Positions 51,290 through 60,220 of a DNA stretch of 64,000 nt are shown piece by piece. A program made the translations under genes and the position numbers. The DNA comes from Agromyces aurantiacus (GTDB lineage Bacteria > Actinomycetota > Actinomycetes > Actinomycetales > Microbacteriaceae). A model generated the notes under the pieces. It did no database searches, was not told where the DNA came from, and saw only the letters and a list, made by a program, of their open reading frames with translations. The number at the start of each line of letters is the position of its first letter. Positions within the stretch are counted from its first letter, which is position 1. Location of the stretch: NCBI RefSeq assembly GCF_016907355.1, contig NZ_JAFBBW010000001.1, forward strand, positions 3,534,001-3,598,000, written 5' to 3'.

Positions 51290-51838
51290 ATGCATGCCAT
51301 CCCACGCTTCGCGGCCGCGGCCGGCGCCGCGGCCCTGTTCCTCGCGCTCCTCGGCGGGTGCGCGACGGCTGACCCGGCGGGGTCCGACGGGACATCCGCA
51401 CCGGAGGCGAACTCGAACCCCGACTCGGGTGACGACACCGAGGGCGAGGGCGAGGACGACACCGAGGAACCCGTCGAGACCAACGAGGTGCGCCTCACGT
51501 GGGTCGAGACCGGCGGCGCGTCGAGCGCCACGGTCGAGTTCCCCGACGGCCTGCCCTACTTCGCCTCGTTCCAGGTCGACGTCGACGAGGCCGACACGGC
51601 CGTCGTCCAGTCGGTCGCGCTCGACACGTCGGGCGAGTTCAGCGTCGACAACGACGGATGCACCGGCGCGACCGTCACGGCCGACGAGCCGTGCGCGATC
51701 ACGCTCGTCCTCGACGTCGGCAGCACGGGCACGTACCAGGCGACCATCCGCGTGACGACGGAGGGCGGCTCGGAGGCGAGCATCCCGGTCGTCATCGACG
51801 TGGTCGACGAGATCGCGGACGACGAGTCCGGCAGCTGA
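51290..51838 (+). CDS. Small lipoprotein of unknown function
   Basis: A 182-residue lipoprotein. Signal MHAIPRFAAAAGAAALFLAL ends in lipobox LGGC; an acidic disordered linker (about residues 25-65, DDTEGEGEDDTEEP) leads to an immunoglobulin-like beta domain (VRLTWVETGGASSATVEFPD; CTGATVTADEPCAITLVLDV) with two Cys that could pair. The ATG at 51290 is preferred over the in-frame GTG at 51281 because GGAGGTG (51277-51283) is then ideally placed. It follows the five-TM protein by one base and may be its extracytoplasmic partner. Confidence 0.8.
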   Translation: MHAIPRFAAAAGAAALFLALLGGCATADPAGSDGTSAPEANSNPDSGDDTEGEGEDDTEEPVETNEVRLTWVETGGASSATVEFPDGLPYFASFQVDVDEADTAVVQSVALDTSGEFSVDNDGCTGATVTADEPCAITLVLDVGSTGTYQATIRVTTEGGSEASIPVVIDVVDEIADDESGS

Positions 51839-51870
51839 CTGCGCGGATGGCGGCGGCACCGATACCCTCG

Positions 51871-51912
51871 CCGACACCGACACCGACGCCGACGCCGACG
51901 CCGACGCCGACT
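51871..51912. repeat. Seven-unit hexanucleotide array (CCGACA/CCGACG)
   Basis: Seven contiguous hexamers CCGACR/CCGACT in the 99-bp spacer before the GT39 gene. It is the third hexamer array in the window, after 35905-35934 (five AGCACC units, coding) and 38092-38187. Confidence 0.9.
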
Positions 51913-51937
51913 GACACCCCACCACTACGCTGAGCGG

Positions 51938-53455
51938 ATGACGCCGGCCGCCGCCGCACCGACCCCACCGTCCGAGCGCGCGGCACGCGCGCCCGCGTCA
52001 TCCGCCACCGCCCGGCCCCTCGCCCCGCTCGCCCGCGGCCCCGTGCTCGCCCTCGCCGCTGTGCTCGCCGCGACGAGCAACGCCTACGGCTACCACCGCG
52101 ACGAGCTCTACTTCCGCATGCTCGAGCCCGCGTGGGGGTACGTCGACCAGCCGCCGCTCACCCCGCTCATCGCTCGCACGATGGCGTCGATCGTCGACGA
52201 GCCGTGGTTCCTGCACGTGCCCGCCGTCCTCGCGGCGGTCGCGGCGGTCTTCGTGGCCGCGCTCATCGCGCGCGAGGCCGGCGGGGAGCGCCGCGCGCAG
52301 TCGCTCGCGGCGTGGGCGGCCGCGGCATCCGCGTTCCCGATGGTCTTCGGGCACGTGCTGCTCACGTCGTCGCTCGACCTCGTGGTGTGGCCGCTCGTGT
52401 GCCTGTTCGCGATGCGGGCGCTGCTACGCAGCGACGGCCGCTGGTGGCTCGCGGTCGGACTCGTCGCCGGGCTCGCGACGTACAACAAGCTGCTCGTCGC
52501 CGTGCTGCTCGTGGGCCTCGCGGCCGGACTCCTCGCGTTCGGGCCGTGGCGGGCGCTGCGGTCGCCGTGGCTGTGGGCCGGTGTCGGCCTCGCCGTCGTG
52601 CTCGCGCTGCCGAACGTCGCGTACCAGGTCGCGCACGACTGGCCGCAGTCGGCGATGGGCGCGGCACTCGCCGAGAACGACGGCGGCGAGACGCGCTGGC
52701 TCATGTGGCCGATGCTCCTGCTCGTCGCGGGGCCGTTGCTCGTGCCGGTCTGGGTGGCGGGGCTCGTGGGGCTTCTCCGGCGGCCGGCGTGGCGCGACAT
52801 CCGCCTGCTGATCGGGGCGTTCGTGGTGGTGCTCGTGTTCACGTTCGTGGGCAGCGCGCAGTTCCACTACCCGCTCGGGATGGTGCAGGTGCTGCTCGCG
52901 CTCGGCTGCGTGCCGACCGCCGAGTGGATGCGCACGCGCGCCCGCCGCGCGCTCGTCTGGTCGGCGGTCGCCCTGAACGGCGCGATCGCGGCGGTGCTCG
53001 CCCTGCCGCTCGTGCCCGCCGAGGTGGTCGGCGCGACGCCCGTCCCCGCGATCAACCAGGTCGCGCGCGACACCGTCGGCTGGCCCGCGTACGTGCGGCA
53101 GGTCGCGAAGGTCGCGGCCGACCTGCCCGACGCGCCGATCATCACGGCGAACTACGGCGAGGCCGGCGCGCTCGCCCGATTCGGGCCCGAGCTCGGCGTC
53201 TCGGCCGACCGGGTGTTCAGCGGGCAGAACGAGCTGTGGTTCCAAGCGCGGCCGTCGGATGGCTCAGGCGCCGCGGTCTTCGTCGGGTACTCGCCGCAGT
53301 TCGTGGGCTCGCTGTTCGAGTCATGCGAGGTGGTCGATCGCCTCGACAACGGGGTCGGCGTCGACAACGAGGAGCAGGGCGCGCCGGTCTCGGTCTGCAC
53401 CGGCATGGTCGTGCCGTGGAGCGAGGCGTGGGAGCGCTTCGCGCACCTCGACTGA
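51938..53455 (+). CDS. Glycosyltransferase family 39 / ArnT-like membrane mannosyltransferase
   Basis: A 505-residue polytopic enzyme of the GT-C class. The catalytic acidic motif near the first loop reads NAYGYHRDELYF and is followed by WGYVDQPPLTPLIARTM, both diagnostic of ArnT/PMT-like GT39 members; about ten to twelve membrane segments follow and the C-terminal 110 residues form an extracytoplasmic domain with a possible disulphide (ESCEVV and VCTGMVVP). It transfers a sugar from a polyprenyl-phosphate donor to a cell-envelope acceptor on the outer face of the membrane. Acceptor unknown. No dedicated ribosome site is obvious. Confidence 0.9.
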   Translation: MTPAAAAPTPPSERAARAPASSATARPLAPLARGPVLALAAVLAATSNAYGYHRDELYFRMLEPAWGYVDQPPLTPLIARTMASIVDEPWFLHVPAVLAAVAAVFVAALIAREAGGERRAQSLAAWAAAASAFPMVFGHVLLTSSLDLVVWPLVCLFAMRALLRSDGRWWLAVGLVAGLATYNKLLVAVLLVGLAAGLLAFGPWRALRSPWLWAGVGLAVVLALPNVAYQVAHDWPQSAMGAALAENDGGETRWLMWPMLLLVAGPLLVPVWVAGLVGLLRRPAWRDIRLLIGAFVVVLVFTFVGSAQFHYPLGMVQVLLALGCVPTAEWMRTRARRALVWSAVALNGAIAAVLALPLVPAEVVGATPVPAINQVARDTVGWPAYVRQVAKVAADLPDAPIITANYGEAGALARFGPELGVSADRVFSGQNELWFQARPSDGSGAAVFVGYSPQFVGSLFESCEVVDRLDNGVGVDNEEQGAPVSVCTGMVVPWSEAWERFAHLD

Positions 53456-53475
53456 GCCCAGGCGGCCATCTCGAG

Positions 53476-53685
53476 ATGGCACTTGCTGCGGGTGCGCCGA
53501 CCTCAGCACCCGCAGCAACCGTCGACTCGCGCGCCCGGCGGGGTCGCGACTTGCTCGCGCAGCAGCTCACCGTGCTGATCGACGGCGGACTCGCCTCCGG
53601 CGTCCTCGACGCCGACCCGGCCACCCCGCCCACCGTCAAGGCGCCGGCGCGAACGCTGGTCGACGCGGCCTGCCCCGTAGCCTGA
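53476..53685 (+). pseudogene. C-terminal remnant of a TetR-family regulator
   Basis: An in-frame segment of 69 codons reads ARRGRDLLAQQLTVLIDGGL, ASGVLDADPATPP and VKAPARTLVDAACPVA before a TGA. This matches the last helices of TetR regulators (the ...LIDGGLVAGVL... / ...AARTLVDAA ends). No DNA-binding N-terminus is present: upstream is the 3' end of the GT39 gene and 20 bp of spacer, so the gene has lost its first two thirds. An ATG at 53476 exists but translation is doubtful. The following hairpin (53727-53762) is not its own but that of the convergent gene. Confidence 0.65.
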
Positions 53686-53726
53686 TCATTCGTTGTTCCG
53701 TGGAGCCTCGCCGGCCGGACAGGCAG

Positions 53727-53762
53727 GCGGGTCGCTCACCTCGACTGAGGCGAGCGACCCGC
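53727..53762 (-). terminator. Hairpin terminator after the minus-strand lipoprotein gene
   Basis: 11-bp stem GCGGGTCGCTC / GAGCGACCCGC, extended by CCTC/GAGG inside, 13 bp beyond the lipoprotein stop codon at 53776. Confidence 0.7.
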
Positions 53763-53775
53763 ACGCCGAGCCGGC

Positions 53776-54630
53776 TCAGCATCGAGCTCCCACGTTCGTC
53801 GCAACCGCCAGGCCCGGGCTCCCGCGGAACTGGCAGCTCACCACGCTCGGAGTCGCGAACGCCAGCGAGTCGACGATCGGCTGCACCAGCCCGCGGAACT
53901 CCTCGGCGCTGCGCTGCTCGCGGACGTTGGTGATCTCGAGGGTCACGTTGGAATTGCGATGCCGCAGGAACACCAGCCGCACGTCCATGTCGTCGAGGAC
54001 GACGTGGTGCACCTCCGAGACCCCGTCGCCGGTGATCAGCGGAATCCCCGTGTAGCCGCCGAAGTTGCAGGTGTCGTTCCCCTCCTCGAGGCTGACGTCG
54101 ATCTGCAGGCCACGGAGGCCGCCGACCGAGACCTTCACCGGCTCGGAGACGATGAGTCCGGGCACCGACTGGTACCAGGCGACGAGTTGCGCCGGGTTCG
54201 TTCCGACTCCCTCCTGCCACGTCTCGCTGCAGTCGATCGCGGCCGCATGGATGCCGGTGAAGATGCCGAGGTAGCTGCCGCCGCGCGGCGTCGCCTGGAA
54301 CTCCTCGTCCTCCTGCAGGAACAGCCAGAAGTTGCCCGGCAGGTCCTCGTAGTTCATCCAGCCCTCGGGCACGCGGTAGGTGATCTGCGGCTCGAAGGTG
54401 GAGGTCTGGTACTCGCCCGCCTCGAGCGCACCGAGGCAGGTGCCCCCGTACGGATTGGGACAGTCCGACGTGGTCGACGTCGGCGACTCCGCCCCGACGA
54501 CCGCGGCCGCCGGTTCGGCGTTGCTTCCGGCGGTCGGGGGCGCGCAGCCGACGAGCAGGATGGCGACGGCGGTGGCCGTGATCGCGGCGGACCCGATCGG
54601 CCCGACTCCGGTGATGAGGTGAGGCGACAT
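53776..54630 (-). CDS. Lipoprotein of unknown function, divergent from the BTAD-nSTAND regulator
   Basis: A 284-residue lipoprotein with a long N-region and lipobox LVGC around residue 29. The mature domain is a mixed alpha/beta fold with six cysteines (NPYGGTCLGALEAGEYQTST, IDCSETWQEGVG, NDTCNFGGYTGI, VVSCQFRGSPG, final GARC). The FEPQITYRVPEGWMNYEDLP stretch is typical of exported DUF-type substrate domains of actinobacteria, but I recognise no named family. Sharing a 138-bp divergent promoter with the large regulator suggests it may be controlled by it. Confidence 0.82.
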   Translation of the reverse strand: MSPHLITGVGPIGSAAITATAVAILLVGCAPPTAGSNAEPAAAVVGAESPTSTTSDCPNPYGGTCLGALEAGEYQTSTFEPQITYRVPEGWMNYEDLPGNFWLFLQEDEEFQATPRGGSYLGIFTGIHAAAIDCSETWQEGVGTNPAQLVAWYQSVPGLIVSEPVKVSVGGLRGLQIDVSLEEGNDTCNFGGYTGIPLITGDGVSEVHHVVLDDMDVRLVFLRHRNSNVTLEITNVREQRSAEEFRGLVQPIVDSLAFATPSVVSCQFRGSPGLAVATNVGARC

Positions 54631-54768
54631 GGTTCGATGTCCTTTCCCGGTCCGAATGCGTGCTTCGGCATCCGACGCTCCTCACCCGGGTTTCCCTCGG
54701 CCTTCCTCCGGTTTCCGTCCGGTATCCGCGCGATTGACGGGTGGATGCCTCGGGCGGATGATCATCGC

Positions 54769-57700
54769 GTGAGCATCCGCGTGCTCGGTCCGATCGAGGT
54801 CGACGGTGGTCAGGAGCTTCGGCCGCGCGACCGGAACGTGCTGGCCGCGCTGGTCGTGCGGCACGGGCGGCCGGTCGCTCCCGCCGAGATCGCCGAGGCC
54901 GTGTGGGGCGATGCGCCGCCGGCGTCGTGGCCCAAGCAGGTGCAGATCTGCATGGTCCGCCTCCGCAAGGTGCTCTCGCACGACGCGATCGAGACCGTCG
55001 GCGACGACGGATACCGCCTGGTGCCGGAGCGGGTGGAGGTCGACGCCGCCCGGATGGAGGAGCTCGTCGCGCGCGGACGCCAGTTCCTCGCGACCGGCGA
55101 GCCCGATCGGGCGGCGACGGCGCTCGGCCGGGCGCTCGCGCTCGTGCGAGGCGAGCCCTACCGGGCGGTCGAGCACTGGGCGCCCGCGGCCGCCGAGGCG
55201 GCGCGCCTGACCGAGGTGGTGCGCTCGGCCGAGGACGACCTGCTCGAAGCGCGGCTTTCGCTCGGCCGCCATCGCGAGGTGGTCGGCGATGCGCGCGCGC
55301 TCGTGACACAGGATCCGCTGCGCGAGCGCCGCTGGGCCGCCCTCGCGCTCGCGCAGTACCGCTGCGGTCGCCAGGCCGACGCGCTCGACTCGATCCAGCG
55401 AGCTCGCGCCCTCCTGCGCGAGCAGCTCGGCATCGATCCGGGCGTGGCACTGCTCGGCCTCGAGCGACGCATCCTCCATCAGGACCCGTCCCTCGACCAG
55501 GTCGCGGAACCGCGACCGGTCTCCACCGCGTGCCCGTACAAGGGCCTCGCGCCGCTCGGCCCCGGGGATGCGCTCTTCGGGCGGGACCGCGAGATCGCCG
55601 AGCTGCTCGAGCGCAGCCCGGCGACCGGCCTGCTCGTCATCACCGGCGCGTCGGGCTCGGGCAAGTCCTCCCTGCTTCGCGCCGGACTCGTCCCGGCGCT
55701 CGAACGGCGAGGCCGCACGTGCCGGGTGGTCGTGCCCGATCCGACCGGATCCATCGAGATCCCGGATGCCACGGGGCCCGCGCCGGTGCTCGCCGTCGAC
55801 CAGTTCGAGCAGCTGCTGCTCGGCAGCCGCCCGCCCGATGCGCTCGCGGCCCAGCTGTCCGCGCTCGCGGAGGCCGCGACGTCCGCTGGGCTGGTCATCA
55901 TCGTCGTGCGCGCCGACCAGCTCGCGCTGCTTGGCGTGAACCCCATGCTCGGCCGGCTCGCCGAGGAGAACCTGCACTTCGTGACGGCGCCGACCGGCGC
56001 GGCGCTGCGGGAGGCGATCGAGCGGCCCGCGCTCGACGCGGGCCTGCGCGTGGAGCCGGGTCTCGTCGACCTCGTCGTGCGCGACACCGAGGGCGAGCCG
56101 GGGGCGCTGCCGATGATGTCGCACGCGCTCGCCGAGACCTGGCATCGGCGCGACGGCAACGTGCTCACGGTCGAGGCGTATCGGGCGTCGGGCGGGATCC
56201 AGGGCGCCGTGGCACGGACGGCCGACCGGGTCTACGAGAGCGTTCCCGACGCGCAGCGGCGCGCCATCCGCTCGGTGCTCCTGCGGCTCGTCGTGCCGTC
56301 GCCCGAGGGTCCGCCGCTGCGGTCCCGCGTCGCGAACAGCGCGCTGCGGGGCAATCCGGAGTGGGAGGACGTGGTCTCGCGGCTCATCGCAGCGCGGCTC
56401 GTGACGGCCGAGGACGGTGCGCTCGAGATCTCGCACGACGCGCTCGTGCGGGCCTGGCCGCGGCTGCAGTCCTGGCTCGAGGAGGATGCCGCGGGGCTCC
56501 GGATCCTCCGGCACCTGGCCGCCGCCGCGCAGGGGTGGGAGGGCCTGGGTCGGCCCGAGACGGAGCTCTACCGGGGCGCTCGGCTCGAGGCGGCGCAGGA
56601 GTACCTCGAACTCGCGTCGCCCGACCTCACCCCGCTCGAGCGCGAGTTCCTCGACGAGGCGGTCCGGCGATCGGCCTCGGAGCGCGACGCGATCCGGGCG
56701 CGCGCCGCCCGGGACGCGCGTCAGAACCGTCGGCTGCGGGTCGCGCTCGCCGCGGCGGCCGCGCTGCTCGTGGCGACCGTCGGCGCCGTCGCGGTCGCCG
56801 CCCGGCAGGGTGCCGATGCGCGAGCGCAGGGCGAGCAGGCGACGATCGAGGCGATCGTGAACCGGTCGCTCGCACTGCGCGGCACCGACCGCGACATCGC
56901 CGCCCTGCTCGCGGTCGAGGCGCACCGCCGCTGGCCGGGCGACGCTCGGGTCACCTCGGCGCTCCTCGGCACGTTCACGAGCGGGATGGGCTTCCTCGAG
57001 ACGCGCTACGTCGACGAGGCGCGCAGTCTGCGCGGTGCCGTCATCCCGGCGACGACCCGGGCGCTCGTGCTGCGCGACACGACCAGGCCCGCGATCATCG
57101 ACCTCGACACGGGCCGTGAGCTGGCCTCGATCGACCTGCCGGGCGGGTCCGAGCCGGTGGGCGGCGCCGACGTCGCCGTGAGCGAGGACGGCACGCGAGC
57201 GGCGGTGCTCCTGGACCTGCCCGCCGACGACTGCGCCGAGGGCACCATCACGCCCGCCGGGACGTGCGGTGCCTATGTGGTCGTCGACCTCGCGAACGGC
57301 ACCGCCTCGGCCGCTCCCGTCGTGACGCCCGACGGCCCGGGTGGCATCGCGATCTCGCCTGACGGGCAGCGGGTGGCCGTGATCGGGCGCGGCAGCGGCG
57401 TCGTGTCGACCCACGACCTCGCCGCGCCGGGCACGCTCGCCGTCGTTCCCGGCCTGCCGTCCGCGACTGCCGCCGAGGGGTGGTGGGGCATCACGGCGGT
57501 GACGTTCGGACCGGACGGGTTGGTCTATGCGGGATCCCCCGCGGGCCCGGTACGCGCCATCCGCCCGGAGACGGGTGAGGTGACGGCCACGTTCGATGCG
57601 CCGGCCGGCTCCTCCGAGCGGCACGTGGCGGCCGGCTCCGACGGCACGCTCATCGCGGTCGGCACGACGGGGCTCGTCGCGTTCGACACCGCCACCGGGG

Positions 57701-58989
57701 CGATGCGCTGGACCGCCGCCATGCACGGCAGCGGTCCCGATCCCTGCCCGTGGTTCGCCGCATCCGTCGCGACCGAGCGCCTCTACTGCGGCAGCGCCTA
57801 CGGCGAGATCGAGGAACGCGACCGCCGCACCGGCCTGCCGACGGGCCGCATCCTCGACACGCAACTCGGCGCCGTGGGCGATCTCTCCCTCAGCGCCGAC
57901 GGCTCCGAGCTCGTGGCGTTCGGCCGGGAGCGGCCGGCGATCATGCGGTGGCGGCTCGACGGCAGTGGGCCCGTGAGCACGAGGATCGCCGACGGCTACG
58001 CGGCGCTGGACCGGTTCGGCTACGACGACGACACGCTGCTCGTGGCGCGACGGGCGCCCGGGGCGACGCAGTCGGCCGACTTCACCGACTTCGCGCTCTG
58101 GGACGTGGCGGCGGATCGGCTGGCCGACGATATCCGGCCCGACCTCGACGAGGGCATCGAGGGTCTCGGATGGGCCGGGCGAAACCTGCTCGTCGGCATG
58201 GATGTCTCGCAGCTGCAGTTCAGCTGGTACGACACCAGCGGGCGGTCGCTGGTCGACGGCCCGTCGATCGGCGTCGAGTGCGACCACCTGTGGCCGTCGG
58301 CGGGCGGGACGCGCGCGTACTGCGGCGGCCTGGACGGCGAAGTCTGGACGATCGACACGGCCGCGCGCACCAAGGTCGAGCCGATGCTCCAGGTCGACGG
58401 GCCGATCACGTCGGTGTCGGCGACGCGGGGCGGCGAACGCGTGGTCGTCACGTCGCGCGGCGACTCCGGGATGGAGACGGTCGTCCTCGATCCGAGCGGG
58501 CGCGTGCTCGCCGGGCCGCTCACCGACGGCACCGAGCTCACCAGCGTCAGCCTCGACGGCACGCTCGTCGGCACGAACGCCGGCGCCATCACGCGCTACG
58601 ACCTCGACACGCTCGAGCCGCTCGGCGAACTCCCCGGCGCGCGCGGCGAGGTCAACAGCCTGCAGTTCAGCGACGACGGGCGCCTGCTGCTCGCCACCTC
58701 GAACGACCAGACCGCCTCGCTCTACGACGTTGCGACCGGCACCCGCCTGGGCGACCCGATCACGACGAGCGCGCCGCTCATCTACCCCGCCTTCCTGCGA
58801 CCGGATGGCGCGGCGCTCGCCGTCACGGATGCCGCGGGCGTGGTGCTGTGGGACCTCGACCCCGACCATCTCGCCGCCGCGGCCTGTCGGGTCGCCGGGC
58901 GGGACCTCACGCAGAGCGAGTGGGCGACGTTCCTGGCGGGAGTCGGCGAGTATCGGAGCACGTGCGGGGCCGACACGGGCGAGGGGTGA
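54769..58989 (+). CDS. BTAD / nSTAND NTPase / beta-propeller regulator with a predicted membrane span
   Basis: A 1406-residue protein with four parts. Residues 1-80: OmpR/SARP-type winged helix (VSIRVLGPIEVDGGQELRPR, PASWPKQVQICMVRLRKVLS). About 88-235: bacterial transcription-activation domain. About 255-640: nSTAND1 NTPase, opening CPYKGLAPLGPGDALFGRD with Walker A ITGASGSGKSS (about 291-301) and Walker B PVLAVDQFEQLLL. About 657-678: one hydrophobic segment (LRVALAAAAALLVATVGAVA) after a basic stretch. About 740-1406: WD40-like propeller repeats (AVSEDGTRAAVLL, AISPDGQRVAVIG, QFSDDGRLLLATSNDQTASL). The GTG at 54769 is fixed by the conserved VRVLGP strand. It probably activates transcription when the propeller and NTPase sense a signal. 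Confidence 0.92.
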   Translation: MSIRVLGPIEVDGGQELRPRDRNVLAALVVRHGRPVAPAEIAEAVWGDAPPASWPKQVQICMVRLRKVLSHDAIETVGDDGYRLVPERVEVDAARMEELVARGRQFLATGEPDRAATALGRALALVRGEPYRAVEHWAPAAAEAARLTEVVRSAEDDLLEARLSLGRHREVVGDARALVTQDPLRERRWAALALAQYRCGRQADALDSIQRARALLREQLGIDPGVALLGLERRILHQDPSLDQVAEPRPVSTACPYKGLAPLGPGDALFGRDREIAELLERSPATGLLVITGASGSGKSSLLRAGLVPALERRGRTCRVVVPDPTGSIEIPDATGPAPVLAVDQFEQLLLGSRPPDALAAQLSALAEAATSAGLVIIVVRADQLALLGVNPMLGRLAEENLHFVTAPTGAALREAIERPALDAGLRVEPGLVDLVVRDTEGEPGALPMMSHALAETWHRRDGNVLTVEAYRASGGIQGAVARTADRVYESVPDAQRRAIRSVLLRLVVPSPEGPPLRSRVANSALRGNPEWEDVVSRLIAARLVTAEDGALEISHDALVRAWPRLQSWLEEDAAGLRILRHLAAAAQGWEGLGRPETELYRGARLEAAQEYLELASPDLTPLEREFLDEAVRRSASERDAIRARAARDARQNRRLRVALAAAAALLVATVGAVAVAARQGADARAQGEQATIEAIVNRSLALRGTDRDIAALLAVEAHRRWPGDARVTSALLGTFTSGMGFLETRYVDEARSLRGAVIPATTRALVLRDTTRPAIIDLDTGRELASIDLPGGSEPVGGADVAVSEDGTRAAVLLDLPADDCAEGTITPAGTCGAYVVVDLANGTASAAPVVTPDGPGGIAISPDGQRVAVIGRGSGVVSTHDLAAPGTLAVVPGLPSATAAEGWWGITAVTFGPDGLVYAGSPAGPVRAIRPETGEVTATFDAPAGSSERHVAAGSDGTLIAVGTTGLVAFDTATGAMRWTAAMHGSGPDPCPWFAASVATERLYCGSAYGEIEERDRRTGLPTGRILDTQLGAVGDLSLSADGSELVAFGRERPAIMRWRLDGSGPVSTRIADGYAALDRFGYDDDTLLVARRAPGATQSADFTDFALWDVAADRLADDIRPDLDEGIEGLGWAGRNLLVGMDVSQLQFSWYDTSGRSLVDGPSIGVECDHLWPSAGGTRAYCGGLDGEVWTIDTAARTKVEPMLQVDGPITSVSATRGGERVVVTSRGDSGMETVVLDPSGRVLAGPLTDGTELTSVSLDGTLVGTNAGAITRYDLDTLEPLGELPGARGEVNSLQFSDDGRLLLATSNDQTASLYDVATGTRLGDPITTSAPLIYPAFLRPDGAALAVTDAAGVVLWDLDPDHLAAAACRVAGRDLTQSEWATFLAGVGEYRSTCGADTGEG

Positions 58990-59019
58990 GCGGGCGGCGA
59001 CGGCGTCGGGGCCCGGCGT

Positions 59020-59961
59020 TCAGGATGCCGGCTCGACGACATCCACCGGCGCCGGCGCCACTCGACGGCGCTCGCTCGCGAACACCACGAGACCGGATGC
59101 CGCGCCCGATGCGGCGCCCAGCGCCACCGCCTCGGCACCGCCGTCGAGCCCGCCCATGAGCACGACGGCGGGGGCTGCGATCGCCAGTACGGTCAGGATC
59201 CCGGCCCCGATCGCGCGGAGCACTCGTGGCGAGCTCCATTCGTCGACGAGCAGGACGAGGAGTACTGCCCACGCCGTCGTGAGCGCGACGGGCAGTGCCT
59301 CGACGACGGCGACCAGGGCGATGCCGATGCCCGATCGCTCGATGGAGACGCTGTCGAAGAGGTCGAACTGGCGGACGACCGAGCCCATTGCGGCGGGGAT
59401 GCCCGCGGCGAAGGCCGCGATCGCGACGATGGCGGCGAGCGGCAGACGCGGGCCCCAGCGCACTGCGGCAGCGCCATCCGTGCCCGTGCCCGCGCCCCCA
59501 TCCGTGCCCGCTCGCCGATCCGCGCCCGCGCCCGAGCCGATCACCCGCAGCGAGCGCCGACGCAACGACACCGCCACGACGAGGGCCGCGAACACGGCGC
59601 CGGCCGCGACGAGCGCGCCCGTCCCCGTCATGGAGGCGCTGACGAGTCCGATGCCGATCGACGGTGCGACGAACTCGACCAGGCGGACCACGCCCCAGAT
59701 GATCGCCGCGGTGATCGCCGCGAGGACCGGGTGCGGCAGGCGCCCCCGCGCCATCCGGTACACCGCGAACGCGATGAGCCCGGCGACGAGGAGCACGGCC
59801 GGACCGATGATCGCGAAGGTCAAGAATACGTACTCGGCACCCGTGCGCCCGCTCATCATGAGGAACGAGGGCACGGCGAGCCCGCCGACGGTCGCGCCGC
59901 CGACGACGACCGCCGCCAGGACGGGCTCACGTCGGTCGCGGGCGCTCGGAGCCGGTCGCAT
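59020..59961 (-). CDS. Hypothetical polytopic membrane protein
   Basis: A 313-residue protein with about eight predicted membrane segments in two halves, separated by an Arg/Gly/Ala-rich cytoplasmic linker (about residues 135-165, SGAGADRRAGTDGGAGTGTD). No known motif is visible; composition and layout suggest an internal duplication, but I cannot support it by alignment. The ATG at 59961 has a strong GGAGGAAAGGA ribosome site. It converges on the regulator gene with only 30 bp between stops. Confidence 0.78.
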   Translation of the reverse strand: MRPAPSARDRREPVLAAVVVGGATVGGLAVPSFLMMSGRTGAEYVFLTFAIIGPAVLLVAGLIAFAVYRMARGRLPHPVLAAITAAIIWGVVRLVEFVAPSIGIGLVSASMTGTGALVAAGAVFAALVVAVSLRRRSLRVIGSGAGADRRAGTDGGAGTGTDGAAAVRWGPRLPLAAIVAIAAFAAGIPAAMGSVVRQFDLFDSVSIERSGIGIALVAVVEALPVALTTAWAVLLVLLVDEWSSPRVLRAIGAGILTVLAIAAPAVVLMGGLDGGAEAVALGAASGAASGLVVFASERRRVAPAPVDVVEPAS

Positions 59962-60220
59962 GTGCGGTCCTTTCCTCCGCCATCATCGCTGGGGCGGTAC
60001 GTCGAGCGCGATCCGCGGTGACCGCGCCATCCCGACCGTACGCGCACTCAGGCGGGCCGTGGGGGGCGCTGGCGTGATCTGTGGAATCCGCGTGGTTCGG
60101 CATCGCATCGCGCGCCGGAAGGACGGCGCCCAACGCGGCGGGCATGGGTCCAACGCCTCTGTGCCCGCCGTCCGCTCGCTGATGTCCTCATTGGAGAACC
60201 ACTCCGAGGGAGGAGATTCC

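Noticed and set aside
54682..58869. Minus-strand open frame of almost 1400 codons opposite the BTAD-nSTAND gene
   Set aside because: Its translation is Arg/Asp/Ala-rich without any recognisable domain, and the plus strand carries a full conserved architecture. Very high GC removes stop codons from the opposite frame.
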